Position numbers and translations under genes: made by a program
Shown here: in pieces, positions 1 through 8,836 of the stretch
Layout of the letters: every line of letters begins with the position of its first letter
Position numbering within the stretch: the first letter of the stretch is position 1
Source: an uncultured Eubacteriales bacterium
Lineage (GTDB): Bacteria; Bacillota; Clostridia; Christensenellales; CAG-917
Reading direction: 5' to 3'
NCBI GenBank assembly: GCA_900544575.1
Contig: UQVO01000008.1
Coordinates: 8,008-72,007, forward strand
DNA: 64,000 nucleotides
Notes under the pieces: model-generated
Told to the model about the DNA's origin: nothing
What the model saw: only the letters and a program-made list of their open reading frames with translations
The model's database searches: none

Positions 1-1
1 G

Positions 2-3000
2 GGTACGGTGTACGAAATCCGCGGTATGTACTTCGGCACAACGGACAAGGAGGCATTCCTGCCCGAAAACACCGTGACCTCGGACGCCACCGTATACGTC
101 GTCTGGGGACTTACGGGCGGTGCTGCCGACGACGAGTATTACGAAACGACGTACGATTTCATTCTCAAACCCGACAACACCTATTCCGTAACCGCCGACG
201 ATACGGCGGCGGAAATCCTTTATATCCCTGCGACGTTCAACGGTCGGCCCGTGACGGAGATAGCTTCCGGAGCGTTCAGAGGTATGTCTTCCGTCACCGC
301 GGTCGACTTCTCGGGAGCGGTCAATCTCACCGAGATAGGCGCGAACGCGTTCAACGGTTGCAGCAGTCTCGAAAGAGTGGACGGCGCCGACGCGCTCTCT
401 GCGCTGACTACAGTCGGGAAAGACGCGTTCTACGGCACGGCGTGGATGAACTCCTATTCCGACGGCGATACGGACGTTATGCTCGGCAGCGTTCTCATCA
501 GATACAGAGGCGGTGTCGACGAAAACAATGCGGCAGACCTCTCCGGCAAGAGTTACGAATATATCGCCGCGTACGCGTTCAGCGATTACAATCTGTCCTC
601 CGTCGTGTTGCCCGCAGGCATTAAGGGCATAGACGACAACGCGTTCTCCGGTTCCGAACTGTCGGGCGGCGTCACCGTTGCCGTTCCCGCAGAGGGCGAA
701 AGCGTCGCGATAGAATATATCGGGCCCGAGGCGTTTGCAGGCTCCAACTTCATCAACAATGCGGATAAAAATATCATCATAGGCAACGTGTTCTACCGTG
801 CGCAGAACGATGGCACCGTTTCGCTGCAAGGCATCACGGTCATAGCGGAACAGGCGTTTGCGGGCCGTCGCAATCTCGCGTCGGTCACCAATGCGGACGC
901 GGTGGTTTCGATAGGTGCCGACGCGTTCCGCGGCACCGCGTTTGCAAACAACGACGAGGACGGTTTCGTCATAGTCAACGGAATACTCGCCGGATATTAC
1001 GGCAACGCTTCGACGGTCGTTGTGCCCGACGAAGTGAAAGTCATCGCTTCGGGAGCGTTCAAGAGCGGAGTGCAGAACGTAATCTTCCGTTCCACCTCCT
1101 CGCTTGCGGCGATAGAGAACTACGCCTTTGCGGAAGCGACATCTCTCAGCCTTATCGGTCTTTATGTGGACGGCTCGCTGACGGGCATAGATTTTGCACC
1201 GTATGCGTTTGCGAATTCGGGCGGCACGGCACTTGCAGGTAATTTCACCCTCAACACTTCCGCGGATTATGACGGCGCGGCATCCTGTGTGATTTATCTC
1301 TCGGAAAATAACAGAATAGGCGCGGCGGACGTCACAGCGGTGACGCGTTCGGAAGATGTGTTCGTGCGTGATTACGTTGCGCACGACGACGGTGCGGGAA
1401 ATTACACCCCCTTCACTTTCGAGGACTTCGCCGACGCGTGGAACGTGCCCTCCGAAAAGAGAGAGTACAGCGAGGAAAGCGTGCTGACCGCCGTGACGGT
1501 GCCCGACGGTATTCTCGTGACCCGTAACGGCATTACCTATGCGGAAGATTACCCGATCACTTCCGAGGAAAGCGGGCTCGATGCTCTTGATACTGTGAGC
1601 GGAAGGCCTCAGGAAAAGACCGGAAGCATCGAGATGTCTTACGGCGGGCGCAGCTTCACCTTCTCTTACATCCTGCACGCGGCCATCGACGAAGACAGCA
1701 TAATGCTTGACGATACATACCGCACCACGGAGGACGGCACTTTGCTGTTCTATTATTCCGAACGCACTTTCGATACGTCCGGAACAATCACTTTCGGCTA
1801 TATTCTCGAAAGCGGCGAAGAAACGGGCAGTGCGCCCGTTGCAGGCGAACGCGTGACGGTCAGCGGTTACACGAGCACGGTCGGCACATATCCCGATGGG
1901 CTCACCGTGACTTACGACTATTACGGAACGGTTTATCAAAAAACTTTCGACTACGTCGTGCGTCTTGCGCAGCCTTCGAGGCTAAGCCAGACCTCGTCGG
2001 TGATTATTCCTCTCGGCGCTTCCGCGTCCGATTATTACGATGACATCACCGTAGATGTGATTTACGATGACGACAGCACCCTGACGCTTACGCTCGACAG
2101 GTTCACGGTCACGGACGTGGACGGACGCGCGACTTCATCTCTCGTCACGGATGAAATCGGTCTGCACGTTGCTACGGTGGTTTACAGCGGAAGCGGTTCT
2201 GCGGCGGTGTCCGGAACGGTCGTTTATTCCGTTGCGTTCGTGCCTCTGTATGACCTCTATGAGTTCGATTACAACGACGACGGTACTGCCGTCATTACAT
2301 CGGCGAGTGCCGGCAGACAAATTTACGTCCTGCCCTCCGCCGTTACGGACGAAAGCGGCAAAGAATACACCGTTACCGCAATAGGAAACGGAGCATTCAG
2401 CGGAAATACGTCTGTCGAACAGGTTTACATCCCCGCTACGGTCACGTCCATAGGCGCGGACGCCTTCTCAGACTGCACTTCGCTCCGTGATTTGCTCGGC
2501 TTCAATGATGACAGCGATACTGCGACTTCGGGCAATATCGGTTTCGATAAAGTGACAATCGTGTCCGAACACCGCGAGGGCAGCGTTTCGCTTGAAATTA
2601 CGGGGCTCAATGACTACGCGTTGAGTGAAGACGTCATCACGTTCCCTGCGGCAGTCGGTTACGACGGCGAAATGACGCTCGAAGATATAGAAGAAAGCCT
2701 GCGCGGCAGCTATTCGTCGGATGCGGAAATCACCGCGACCTATACGCTCACGTTCACTCTGTCCGAGGATGTGGTTTCCCTGATAGCGGGCAAACTCGGC
2801 GGATACGAAGGCGTCGTGCGCATCCCTGCCGCGTCCGAAGCGCTTGCGGCTCCGCTTGCCGCTTACGAAGGGCTCTACGCCGCATTGACCGACGCCGGCG
2901 TGAATGTAGAACTGTGGTATTCTTCCGAGCCTTCCGGTACGGACGTGCTCGTCGGTTATATCGAGATGCAGGACCCCTCGACTGCCCAGGTCGAGTTCAC

Positions 3001-3778
3001 CGAAAAGACCGGTTATGCGGTCCTGAGCTCCACCGTAAGCGTGAGCGGGAACGTCATCGTCGTGCCCGAAACCGTCAGCGGTGCAAACGGAGTTTATACC
3101 ATAGCCGGCATAGAGGCAGGTGTGTTCGGAGAGACTTCCGGCATAGACGCGATTTACATCCCCGACTCCATCGTGTATCTCGGCGGAAGCACAGAGGATG
3201 TGTTCGGTGCGGCGGCCGATTCCGTGCATATGTATTCCGACGCGTCATCTCTTGTCAGACCTCACGAAAAATCTGCCGATGCGGAAGAAACCTTCCCCGA
3301 AAATATCGTGTCGGTCGGAGACAGAGCCTTCCTGAACTGCGCTTCGTTCAATATCGATTTCAGCACGGCGACCAAACTTGCCACCATAGGGAACAGGGCG
3401 TTCGAAGGCACCGGACTCACTTCGCTCGTGTTCGGCACGAATACGGCGCTGAAACAAATCGGTTACGGCGCATTCCGCGAGACGAGCGTCACGGCGGTGG
3501 ATTTGTCCGCCACGACCGTTACCGACATAGGCGATGCGGCATTTGCGGATTGTCTGATGCTGACGGAAGTGAAATTGCCTTCCACGGTCACGCAGATTGG
3601 TATGTATGCGTTTGCGGACTGCGGCAGCCTTACCACCGTGGGAATCGACAGCGTCAGCCAGATAACTTACATCGGCGACTACGCGTTCCACAACTGCACT
3701 TCGTTCGACCCGTCCGTGTTTAACGGAGCGAGCGGCGTGAGCGACAGCGCTTTCAAGAATTGCAAACCCGTCGCATAA
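2..3778 (+). CDS. BspA-like leucine-rich-repeat surface protein, C-terminal part (5' truncated by window)
   Basis: The frame is open from base 2, so the gene starts upstream; a GTG at 8 is not a convincing start. The first ~33 residues match the end of a Listeria-Bacteroides (InlB B-type) repeat, with the TVTSDATVYVVWG ending typical of that repeat, which implies more such repeats upstream. Then come clusters of BspA/LRR_5 repeats (pattern IGxxAFxGxxSLxxVxIPxxVxxIGxxAF) at roughly residues 70-420, 785-840 and 1040-1256, separated by Ig-like beta-rich segments (about 620-770). No LPXTG motif or C-terminal membrane anchor is visible; the protein ends directly in an LRR. Such proteins are secreted or cell-surface and usually mediate adhesion or ligand binding; the ligand is unknown. 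A strong terminator follows. Confidence 0.85.
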   Translation, partial: GTVYEIRGMYFGTTDKEAFLPENTVTSDATVYVVWGLTGGAADDEYYETTYDFILKPDNTYSVTADDTAAEILYIPATFNGRPVTEIASGAFRGMSSVTAVDFSGAVNLTEIGANAFNGCSSLERVDGADALSALTTVGKDAFYGTAWMNSYSDGDTDVMLGSVLIRYRGGVDENNAADLSGKSYEYIAAYAFSDYNLSSVVLPAGIKGIDDNAFSGSELSGGVTVAVPAEGESVAIEYIGPEAFAGSNFINNADKNIIIGNVFYRAQNDGTVSLQGITVIAEQAFAGRRNLASVTNADAVVSIGADAFRGTAFANNDEDGFVIVNGILAGYYGNASTVVVPDEVKVIASGAFKSGVQNVIFRSTSSLAAIENYAFAEATSLSLIGLYVDGSLTGIDFAPYAFANSGGTALAGNFTLNTSADYDGAASCVIYLSENNRIGAADVTAVTRSEDVFVRDYVAHDDGAGNYTPFTFEDFADAWNVPSEKREYSEESVLTAVTVPDGILVTRNGITYAEDYPITSEESGLDALDTVSGRPQEKTGSIEMSYGGRSFTFSYILHAAIDEDSIMLDDTYRTTEDGTLLFYYSERTFDTSGTITFGYILESGEETGSAPVAGERVTVSGYTSTVGTYPDGLTVTYDYYGTVYQKTFDYVVRLAQPSRLSQTSSVIIPLGASASDYYDDITVDVIYDDDSTLTLTLDRFTVTDVDGRATSSLVTDEIGLHVATVVYSGSGSAAVSGTVVYSVAFVPLYDLYEFDYNDDGTAVITSASAGRQIYVLPSAVTDESGKEYTVTAIGNGAFSGNTSVEQVYIPATVTSIGADAFSDCTSLRDLLGFNDDSDTATSGNIGFDKVTIVSEHREGSVSLEITGLNDYALSEDVITFPAAVGYDGEMTLEDIEESLRGSYSSDAEITATYTLTFTLSEDVVSLIAGKLGGYEGVVRIPAASEALAAPLAAYEGLYAALTDAGVNVELWYSSEPSGTDVLVGYIEMQDPSTAQVEFTEKTGYAVLSSTVSVSGNVIVVPETVSGANGVYTIAGIEAGVFGETSGIDAIYIPDSIVYLGGSTEDVFGAAADSVHMYSDASSLVRPHEKSADAEETFPENIVSVGDRAFLNCASFNIDFSTATKLATIGNRAFEGTGLTSLVFGTNTALKQIGYGAFRETSVTAVDLSATTVTDIGDAAFADCLMLTEVKLPSTVTQIGMYAFADCGSLTTVGIDSVSQITYIGDYAFHNCTSFDPSVFNGASGVSDSAFKNCKPVA

Positions 3779-3793
3779 GCGACGACGAAACGA

Positions 3794-3824
3794 AAAAAAC
3801 GCCCCTCTATCGGGGGCGTTTTTT
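3794..3824 (+). terminator. Rho-independent terminator of the LRR gene
   Basis: An A-rich arm runs into ACGCCCC, then loop TCTAT, then the complementary GGGGCGT and a T run. It lies 16 bases after the LRR stop codon and looks usable in both directions. Confidence 0.85.
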
Positions 3825-3911
3825 ATTTACGGCGGCAACGCATCAAATCCGAGCGTTCGGCGGCTTTGAACAAACGGGGAGGGGCTTGTTCGGCTCGGTT
3901 TCACATTTATA

Positions 3912-3974
3912 GACAAACGGGGACGGGGTTGTTTTGTCCGATTTTTGGACATTTTAACCCCGTCCCCGTTTGTC
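3912..3974. repeat. 19-bp perfect inverted repeat of the GGGGACGG class
   Basis: Arms at 3912-3930 and 3956-3974 are perfect complements containing ACGGGGACGGGG. The 25-base loop holds a smaller GTCC/GGAC stem. There is no T run and no gene overlap, so it is not a simple terminator. It shares the GGGGACGG core with the 31-bp inverted repeat at 52062-52131. The form resembles REP palindromes mobilised by REP-associated (IS200-like) tyrosine transposases; none is encoded in this window. Confidence 0.7.
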
Positions 3975-4006
3975 CAAGTCGCAGGGAAAGGCGGACCTGC
4001 GCGGGT

Positions 4007-4549
4007 TCAGATTTTTGTGAAAATGCTTTCTCCGCGGGAGTCGATGCCCACGATGACGGGGAAGTCCTTGACTTCCATTTGTCTTATTGCTTCCGTACCG
4101 AGGTCGTCGTATGCCGCGGTGCGGAAAGAAGTTATTGCCTTTGCATAAAGCGCGCCCGCGCCGCCTACTGCGCAGAGGTAGAGCGCCTTGTTGCGCTTTA
4201 TCGCTTCGTAGACGGCAGGGGAGCGGTCGCCCTTGCCAATCGTGGCGCGCACTCCGCAGTCGTACAGTGCAGGCGCATAGGCGTCCATACGCCCCGACGT
4301 GGTGGGACCCGCCCCCGTCGGTTTTCCGTCCGCCGAAAAGCACGGACCGACGTAATATATCGCCTGTCCCGAGAGATTTACGGGCAGGGGAGCGCCCTCC
4401 GCTATGCAGGCGTACATACGCTTGTGCGCGGCGTCGCGGGCGGTGTACAAAGTGCCGGACAGCCTGACATAATCACCCGCGCGCAGGGCTTCCGCGTCTT
4501 CTGCGGAAAGCGGGAGCGTCAGACATTTGAAATTGCGTTTGTTTTCCAT
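4007..4549 (-). CDS. fumB: Fumarate hydratase, class I, beta subunit (C-terminal domain)
   Basis: This 180-residue protein matches the beta subunit of two-component class I (4Fe-4S) fumarases and the related L(+)-tartrate dehydratase. It shows the family segments LSGTLYTARDAAHKR, YYVGPC, GPTTSGRMD and ATIGKGDRS in order. With the alpha subunit encoded 101 bases upstream it would interconvert fumarate and malate in the cytoplasm. The start MENKRN gives the usual family length; no clear SD precedes it. The neighbouring malic enzyme favours fumarase over tartrate dehydratase, but sequence alone does not exclude the latter. Confidence 0.88.
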   Translation of the reverse strand: MENKRNFKCLTLPLSAEDAEALRAGDYVRLSGTLYTARDAAHKRMYACIAEGAPLPVNLSGQAIYYVGPCFSADGKPTGAGPTTSGRMDAYAPALYDCGVRATIGKGDRSPAVYEAIKRNKALYLCAVGGAGALYAKAITSFRTAAYDDLGTEAIRQMEVKDFPVIVGIDSRGESIFTKI

Positions 4550-4650
4550 ATCAGCCGTTAAGTGGTTCGATTCGGCAGATGAACTGCCTTTTGCGGTTTG
4601 GGTTCGGATTTGTAATTTGCGCGAATGTGTGAGCGTGCCGCCCGCCGCGG

Positions 4651-5487
4651 TCATATCACCGCGTGCCCGTGCCGCATCGCGTTGCATTGTATGTTCACGG
4701 CGACGGGCAGCGAAGCGATGTGGGTGGGGAAGACGCCGCAGTGCACCGCGAATGCCGTCGTGTCGCCTCCGAAGCCCTGTGCGCCTATGCCGAGGGCGTT
4801 TATGCGGTCAAGACAACGGCGTTCGAGCGCGGCGAGTTCGGGGTCGTGCGAAGGTTCGCCTACGGGACGCAAAAGCTGGCGTTTGGCGGTTTCCATGGCC
4901 TTTTCCGCCGTGCCGCCTATGCCTGCGCCGACGATGACGGGCGGGCAGGGGTTTGCCCCCGCAAGCCGCACGGCTTCCACTATGCTGTCCTCGACGCCCT
5001 GTATGCCTGCAGACGGGGTGAGCATAAAAAGACGGGACATATTCTCGCTGCCGAAGCCTTTGGGCAGGAAGTCGAGCACTATTTTGTCCCCCTCCGTAAG
5101 CTCGATATGTATGACTGCGGGCGTGTTGTCCTTCGTGTTCACGCGGGTGAGCGGGTCGAGCACGCTTGCGCGCCAGCCGCATTCGGCATAACCCCGCCTC
5201 ACGCCCTCGTTGACGGCGTCGTCAAACAGTCCGCCCGTGATGTGTACGTCCTGTCCTATTTTTGCATAAAAGACCGCCATACCCGTGTCCTGACACACGG
5301 CAAGATGTTCGGTTTCTGCGGTTTCGGCATTTTCGAGCAGCATTGACAGCGCGAATTTCGCGGCGGAGCCGCTCTCTTTTTTCAGGCTTCCGCGCAAGGC
5401 GTCTTTGCAGGACGGCGTCAGCCTTCCGCAGGCCTTTACGCATTCCCTGACGGCGTCCGCAATCATATCGAAGGTGATTTCTCTCAT
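4651..5487 (-). CDS. fumA: Fumarate hydratase, class I, alpha subunit (N-terminal, Fe-S domain)
   Basis: This 278-residue protein is the catalytic Fe-S half of class I fumarase. Conserved segments include CQDTGMAVFYAKIGQDVH (first cluster cysteine), NTKDNTPAVIH, PKGFGSENMS and GANPCPPVIVGAGIGGT (further cysteine). The start at MREITFDM gives the normal family length. A TTGAAA-17-TATAAT promoter ends only six bases before this ATG and no SD is present, so the mRNA may be leaderless. The gene is divergent from malic enzyme, fitting a fumarate-malate-pyruvate module. Tartrate dehydratase alpha is the alternative. Confidence 0.9.
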   Translation of the reverse strand: MREITFDMIADAVRECVKACGRLTPSCKDALRGSLKKESGSAAKFALSMLLENAETAETEHLAVCQDTGMAVFYAKIGQDVHITGGLFDDAVNEGVRRGYAECGWRASVLDPLTRVNTKDNTPAVIHIELTEGDKIVLDFLPKGFGSENMSRLFMLTPSAGIQGVEDSIVEAVRLAGANPCPPVIVGAGIGGTAEKAMETAKRQLLRPVGEPSHDPELAALERRCLDRINALGIGAQGFGGDTTAFAVHCGVFPTHIASLPVAVNIQCNAMRHGHAVI

Positions 5488-5493
5488 ATGCCG

Positions 5494-5522
5494 ATTATAT
5501 CGCCGCGCGGCGGGTTTTTCAA
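5494..5522 (-). promoter_or_regulatory. Promoter of the fumarase operon
   Basis: On the minus strand TTGAAA (5517-5522) and TATAAT (5494-5499) are separated by 17 bases. The predicted transcription start coincides with the fumA ATG at 5487. Confidence 0.65.
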
Positions 5523-5577
5523 GTTTTCGGGCGCAAGTCGCTTGATTTGCGCGCGCGTTTATATTAGTCTTAATGAT

Positions 5578-6750
5578 ATGGATTATATGACGGAATCGTT
5601 GAAGAAGCATTTTGAATGGAAGGGCAAGCTCGAAGTGACTTCCCGCGTCAGGGTGGACTCAAAAGAGGCGCTGTCTTTGGCGTACACGCCGGGGGTCGCG
5701 GCGCCCTGCCTCGAAATCGCAAAGGACGAAAGTCTTGCCTACTCCCTCACCCGCAAGTGGAACAGCGTCGCGGTGGTCACGGACGGCAGCGCCGTGCTGG
5801 GGCTGGGCAACATAGGCCCTCTGGCGGGGATGCCCGTTATGGAAGGCAAATGCGTACTCTTCCGCGAATTCGCGGGCATAGACGCCGTCCCGGTCTGCCT
5901 TGCCACACAGGACACGGAAGAGATAATCGCCACGGTGAAGAACATCGCGCCGACATACGGCGGCATAAATCTGGAAGACATTTCCGCGCCGCGCTGTTTC
6001 GAAATAGAACGCAGACTGAAAGAGATTTGCGACATCCCCGTGTTCCACGACGACCAGCACGGCACGGCGATAGTTCTCGCTGCCGCGCTCGAAAACGCAC
6101 TTAAAGTTGTCGGAAAAGAGCTTTCAAGTGCGCGTTTGGTGATAAACGGCGCGGGAAGTGCAGGCATAGCCATAACAGAATTCCTGCTTTCGATGGGCGC
6201 GCGCGACGTGGTCGTGTGCGACAGGGCGGGGGTGATTTCCGAGGACGGGACAAAGTTCAATTCCGCCCAGGTCGCACTTGCGGCAAAAACCAATCCGCGC
6301 GGCGTCGGCGGCACGCTTGCCGACGCGGTGAAAGGCGCGGACGTGTTTGTCGGCGTCAGCGCGAAGGACGTGCTTTCGGAAGATATGGTGCGCACTATGG
6401 CCGAAGGCGCGATAGTGTTTGCGATGGCAAATCCTTCCCCCGAAATACACCCCGACCTTGCGCTTCGCGCGGGAGCGAGAGTGGTGGCGACGGGCAGAAG
6501 CGACTATCCCAACCAGATAAACAACGTGCTGGCGTTTCCCGGCATTTTTCGCGGAGCGCTGGACGCGCGGGCGCGCGACATCAACGGCGAAATGCAGATT
6601 GCGGCAGTTCACGCGCTGGCGGGGCTTGTGAGCGACGGAGAAAGGAACGAAAATTACATTCTGCCGAAGGCGTTCGACCCGAGGGTCGCACCCGCCGTGG
6701 CGGAAGCGGTGCGCCGCGCCGCCGCGGAGAGCGGGGTCGCCCGTATATGA
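5578..6750 (+). CDS. NAD(P)-dependent malic enzyme (oxaloacetate-decarboxylating)
   Basis: This 390-residue short-form bacterial malic enzyme converts L-malate to pyruvate, CO2 and NAD(P)H. Visible signatures are the AYTPGVAAPC tyrosine region, the lysine region around SLTRKWNSVAVVTDGSAVLG, the metal-binding HDDQHGTAIV, the Rossmann GAGSAGIAI and the ANPSPEI loop. The start MDYMTESLKKHFEWKGK aligns with short-form family N-termini; no SD is visible. The gene is divergent from fumAB, so the three together convert fumarate to pyruvate. Cofactor preference cannot be read from the sequence with confidence. Confidence 0.93.
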   Translation: MDYMTESLKKHFEWKGKLEVTSRVRVDSKEALSLAYTPGVAAPCLEIAKDESLAYSLTRKWNSVAVVTDGSAVLGLGNIGPLAGMPVMEGKCVLFREFAGIDAVPVCLATQDTEEIIATVKNIAPTYGGINLEDISAPRCFEIERRLKEICDIPVFHDDQHGTAIVLAAALENALKVVGKELSSARLVINGAGSAGIAITEFLLSMGARDVVVCDRAGVISEDGTKFNSAQVALAAKTNPRGVGGTLADAVKGADVFVGVSAKDVLSEDMVRTMAEGAIVFAMANPSPEIHPDLALRAGARVVATGRSDYPNQINNVLAFPGIFRGALDARARDINGEMQIAAVHALAGLVSDGERNENYILPKAFDPRVAPAVAEAVRRAAAESGVARI

Positions 6751-6767
6751 CGGCTTGAAATTAACGT

Positions 6768-6799
6768 ACGGCGGACAGCACGGGCTGCCCGCCGTTTTC
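6768..6799 (+). terminator. Probable terminator after malic enzyme
   Basis: A 7-bp stem ACGGCGG/CCGCCGT continues through one mismatch into a 4-bp inner stem and ends in TTTT. It lies between two convergent genes. Confidence 0.55.
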
Positions 6800-6852
6800 G
6801 TGTTTGCGCAGTTCTGAGCGCTGCGAGGGCGTGATGGGGGCGGGATTAAATT

Positions 6853-7470
6853 TTACATTCCTTTTGCATCCGTACCGTCGCGGTCGCGGACGTAGGGCGG
6901 GGCGGAGGGCGATTTTTCGCCCGCAAGATTGAAGCGTTTGCGCAGAGCAATCAATCTCATCACATAAAGCAGCGCACAGGCGACCGCAACCGACACGGAC
7001 GCCTGCACGGCGTCGGCGGGCAGGGCGGCGAGCGCGGAGGCGGGCGTTCCGTAAATGAACGTGTTGCAGATGAAATAGCCCGTCATCATAAACGCTCCGC
7101 TCACAATCATAGCCGCGCAGCCCGTGACGGCGGAAAGTATTTTCCCTTGTCCGTAGTTTCGGAACAGCTTCATCAGAAGTCCGCAGAGAAGCCCTTCCAG
7201 CCCTTTTATCACGAGGGTGAAGAACATCGTGGCAGGGTAGACCGCAAGGTCCGCGAAGAACGAACCGATTCCGCCCGCAATCATAGCAGGCACGGGACCG
7301 AACAGCGCGGCGGTGATGAAAATCACCGTATCGCCGCAGTTGAAGAAAAAGTCGCCCGTGCGGAAGCCGAGCACCACCGTCGCGACCACGGTAAGCGCGG
7401 TCATAAGTGCGGTGAAGACGAGTTTTCTGGTCGGGAAAACGAATTTGCCTGGTTTTTCTTTCCTTTGCAT
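6853..7470 (-). CDS. ECF transporter S component, riboflavin-type
   Basis: This 205-residue membrane protein has five or six hydrophobic segments and the ECF S-component pattern: an N-terminal basic stretch before the first helix, then GDTVIFITAALFGPVPAMIAGG and TLVIKGLEGLLCGLL. It would bind a vitamin and pair with a shared ECF energizing module encoded elsewhere. Riboflavin/FMN is the likely substrate because an FMN riboswitch with its own terminator lies directly upstream. It resembles the PF07155-like S components more than classical RibU. A GGAGG SD precedes the ATG. The C-terminal ~25 residues are polar and probably disordered. Confidence 0.82.
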   Translation of the reverse strand: MQRKEKPGKFVFPTRKLVFTALMTALTVVATVVLGFRTGDFFFNCGDTVIFITAALFGPVPAMIAGGIGSFFADLAVYPATMFFTLVIKGLEGLLCGLLMKLFRNYGQGKILSAVTGCAAMIVSGAFMMTGYFICNTFIYGTPASALAALPADAVQASVSVAVACALLYVMRLIALRKRFNLAGEKSPSAPPYVRDRDGTDAKGM

Positions 7471-7560
7471 AATGCCTCCTGTGCCGAAGCGGTTAATACG
7501 AAGCGTGTTCGGCGTCGCCGGTTTCTGCGGGTGCGGCACGTGGCGGAGGAAGTGAAAATA

Positions 7561-7584
7561 AAAAATCCTTTGCATACGCAAAGG
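7561..7584 (-). terminator. Expression-platform terminator of the FMN riboswitch
   Basis: On the minus strand a 7-bp stem CCTTTGC/GCAAAGG with a four-base loop is followed by a T-rich run. It lies between the FMN aptamer and the S-component gene, so FMN binding would be expected to favour termination. Confidence 0.8.
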
Positions 7585-7593
7585 GAGAACCGC

Positions 7594-7731
7594 TATCCTC
7601 TCCCAATCTGACTTTACAGGCGGTTACGGAATCTCACCGTATCGGCTGATGGGGCTGTCGGACTTGTCCGCTTGCGCGGCATTACCGCCGGTTGGGTCAA
7701 AACCCACCCAAAGAATATCGCTAAGAGGATA
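7594..7731 (-). promoter_or_regulatory. FMN riboswitch (RFN element)
   Basis: The minus strand shows the RFN signature blocks in order: P1 5' strand TATCCTCT, GGGT..TTGACCCAACCGGCGGT, a variable arm, CGGTGAGATTCCG, CCGCCTGTAAAGTC, GATTGGGAGAGG, and the P1 3' strand AGAGGATA. The conserved ACCGGCGGT and the AGTAAAGTC-like block are diagnostic. It is followed by an intrinsic terminator and then the ECF S-component gene. Confidence 0.93.
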
Positions 7732-7777
7732 ATACTACCGCGGCTGAGGCTTGTCAATACGAATTCGCTTTTTCGTG

Positions 7778-8653
7778 TCAGGGGGCGCCGTGCACGGCGG
7801 TCACCACGTCCGCAAAATTCGCGGCGGCGGCGGAAAGGCGTCGGTTTTTCATCCAAAGCAGTTCGCAACGCGTGTCGCACTCGCGCTCGGAAAGCACGGC
7901 GTGGTGCAGAGTCATTCCGTGTTTGCGGTGGTTTTCGAAAGTGGATTCGGGAATCATCGTTGCACCGAGCCCCGCTTCCGCAAGCGAAATGCAGGTGGCA
8001 ATCTCTTCGCATTGCAGAGGTGCGGAAAGGTGCAGTCCTTTCCTCTCCGCTATCCTTTCCAACATAGCGGCGTAACGGTGTGTGAGAATGAGCGGTTTTG
8101 AAAACAAATCGGCATATCCGAGAGATGACGGCAACGTTTCGCGCGATAAAATCACCATTTTGTCGTAATCCACCTCTCGCGTTTCGTAAGCCGCGCTGCC
8201 CGTGTACGGGGTGCGCACCAGCGCTATGTCGCACACTCCGTCTTCGACGCGCGAAAGAAGGGAAGGCGTCGCGCCCTCGTAAATCTTAACGTTGACGGCG
8301 GGGTATTTTGTGCGGAAGACTTTGAGCACGTCGCGCAGAATGCCCGTGGCGAGAGAAGGGGTGACCGCGATGTTGAGCGTGCCCGCCTCGCCCGTATCGG
8401 CGGTGTGCGCGTCTGATATCGCCGCGTCGGCGAGTTCCGCTATTTTGATTGCGCGCTCGTAAAGTATTCTGCCGCTTTCGGTCAGGCGGAAGTTGTGGTA
8501 ATCTCTTTCGATGAGCCGCGCCCCGCACTCTTTTTCCAGCGCTTTCAGCTTGTTGCTGAGCGCGGACTGCGCGACGTAAAGTTTGCGCGCGGCCTGCGAT
8601 ATGCTGTCGCTCTCCGCAATGACGATGAAGTTTTTCAGGGTTTCGATGTCCAT
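7778..8653 (-). CDS. LysR-family transcriptional regulator
   Basis: This 291-residue protein has a LysR winged helix-turn-helix at residues 1-60 (MDIETLKNFIVIAESDSIS, then AARKLYVAQSALSNKLKALE) and a substrate-binding domain from about residue 90 (LNIAVTPSLATG) to the end. A TTGATT-17-TATAAT promoter lies upstream. It is divergent from a MATE exporter, the usual layout for a LysR regulator and its target, so it may control that gene; the effector is unknown. The start was chosen at the family-typical MDIETL with GAGGCGG upstream. Confidence 0.9.
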   Translation of the reverse strand: MDIETLKNFIVIAESDSISQAARKLYVAQSALSNKLKALEKECGARLIERDYHNFRLTESGRILYERAIKIAELADAAISDAHTADTGEAGTLNIAVTPSLATGILRDVLKVFRTKYPAVNVKIYEGATPSLLSRVEDGVCDIALVRTPYTGSAAYETREVDYDKMVILSRETLPSSLGYADLFSKPLILTHRYAAMLERIAERKGLHLSAPLQCEEIATCISLAEAGLGATMIPESTFENHRKHGMTLHHAVLSERECDTRCELLWMKNRRLSAAAANFADVVTAVHGAP

Positions 8654-8711
8654 ATCCGCCTCTTTCGCCGCGTCTGCGGCATTTTCACGACAAATCCGTC
8701 TGTCTGTCGCT

Positions 8712-8740
8712 ATTATATCAAAACGCGATAACAAAATCAA
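8712..8740 (-). promoter_or_regulatory. Promoter of the LysR gene
   Basis: TTGATT (8735-8740) and TATAAT (8712-8717) on the minus strand are separated by 17 bases. A TATAAT for the divergent MATE gene is at 8775-8780 on the plus strand. Confidence 0.7.
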
Positions 8741-8836
8741 TATTCCGATATATACCATATAACACGCGAAGTAGTATAATGTGGTGACGTAAGGACCGCG
8801 GGCATAACGAAGCGGCTTACGGAAGAGGTTTCAGGG

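Noticed and set aside
3866-4561. Plus-strand frame of 231 codons across the fumarase beta gene
   Set aside because: It starts in the inverted repeat, is antisense to fumB and has no recognisable domain.
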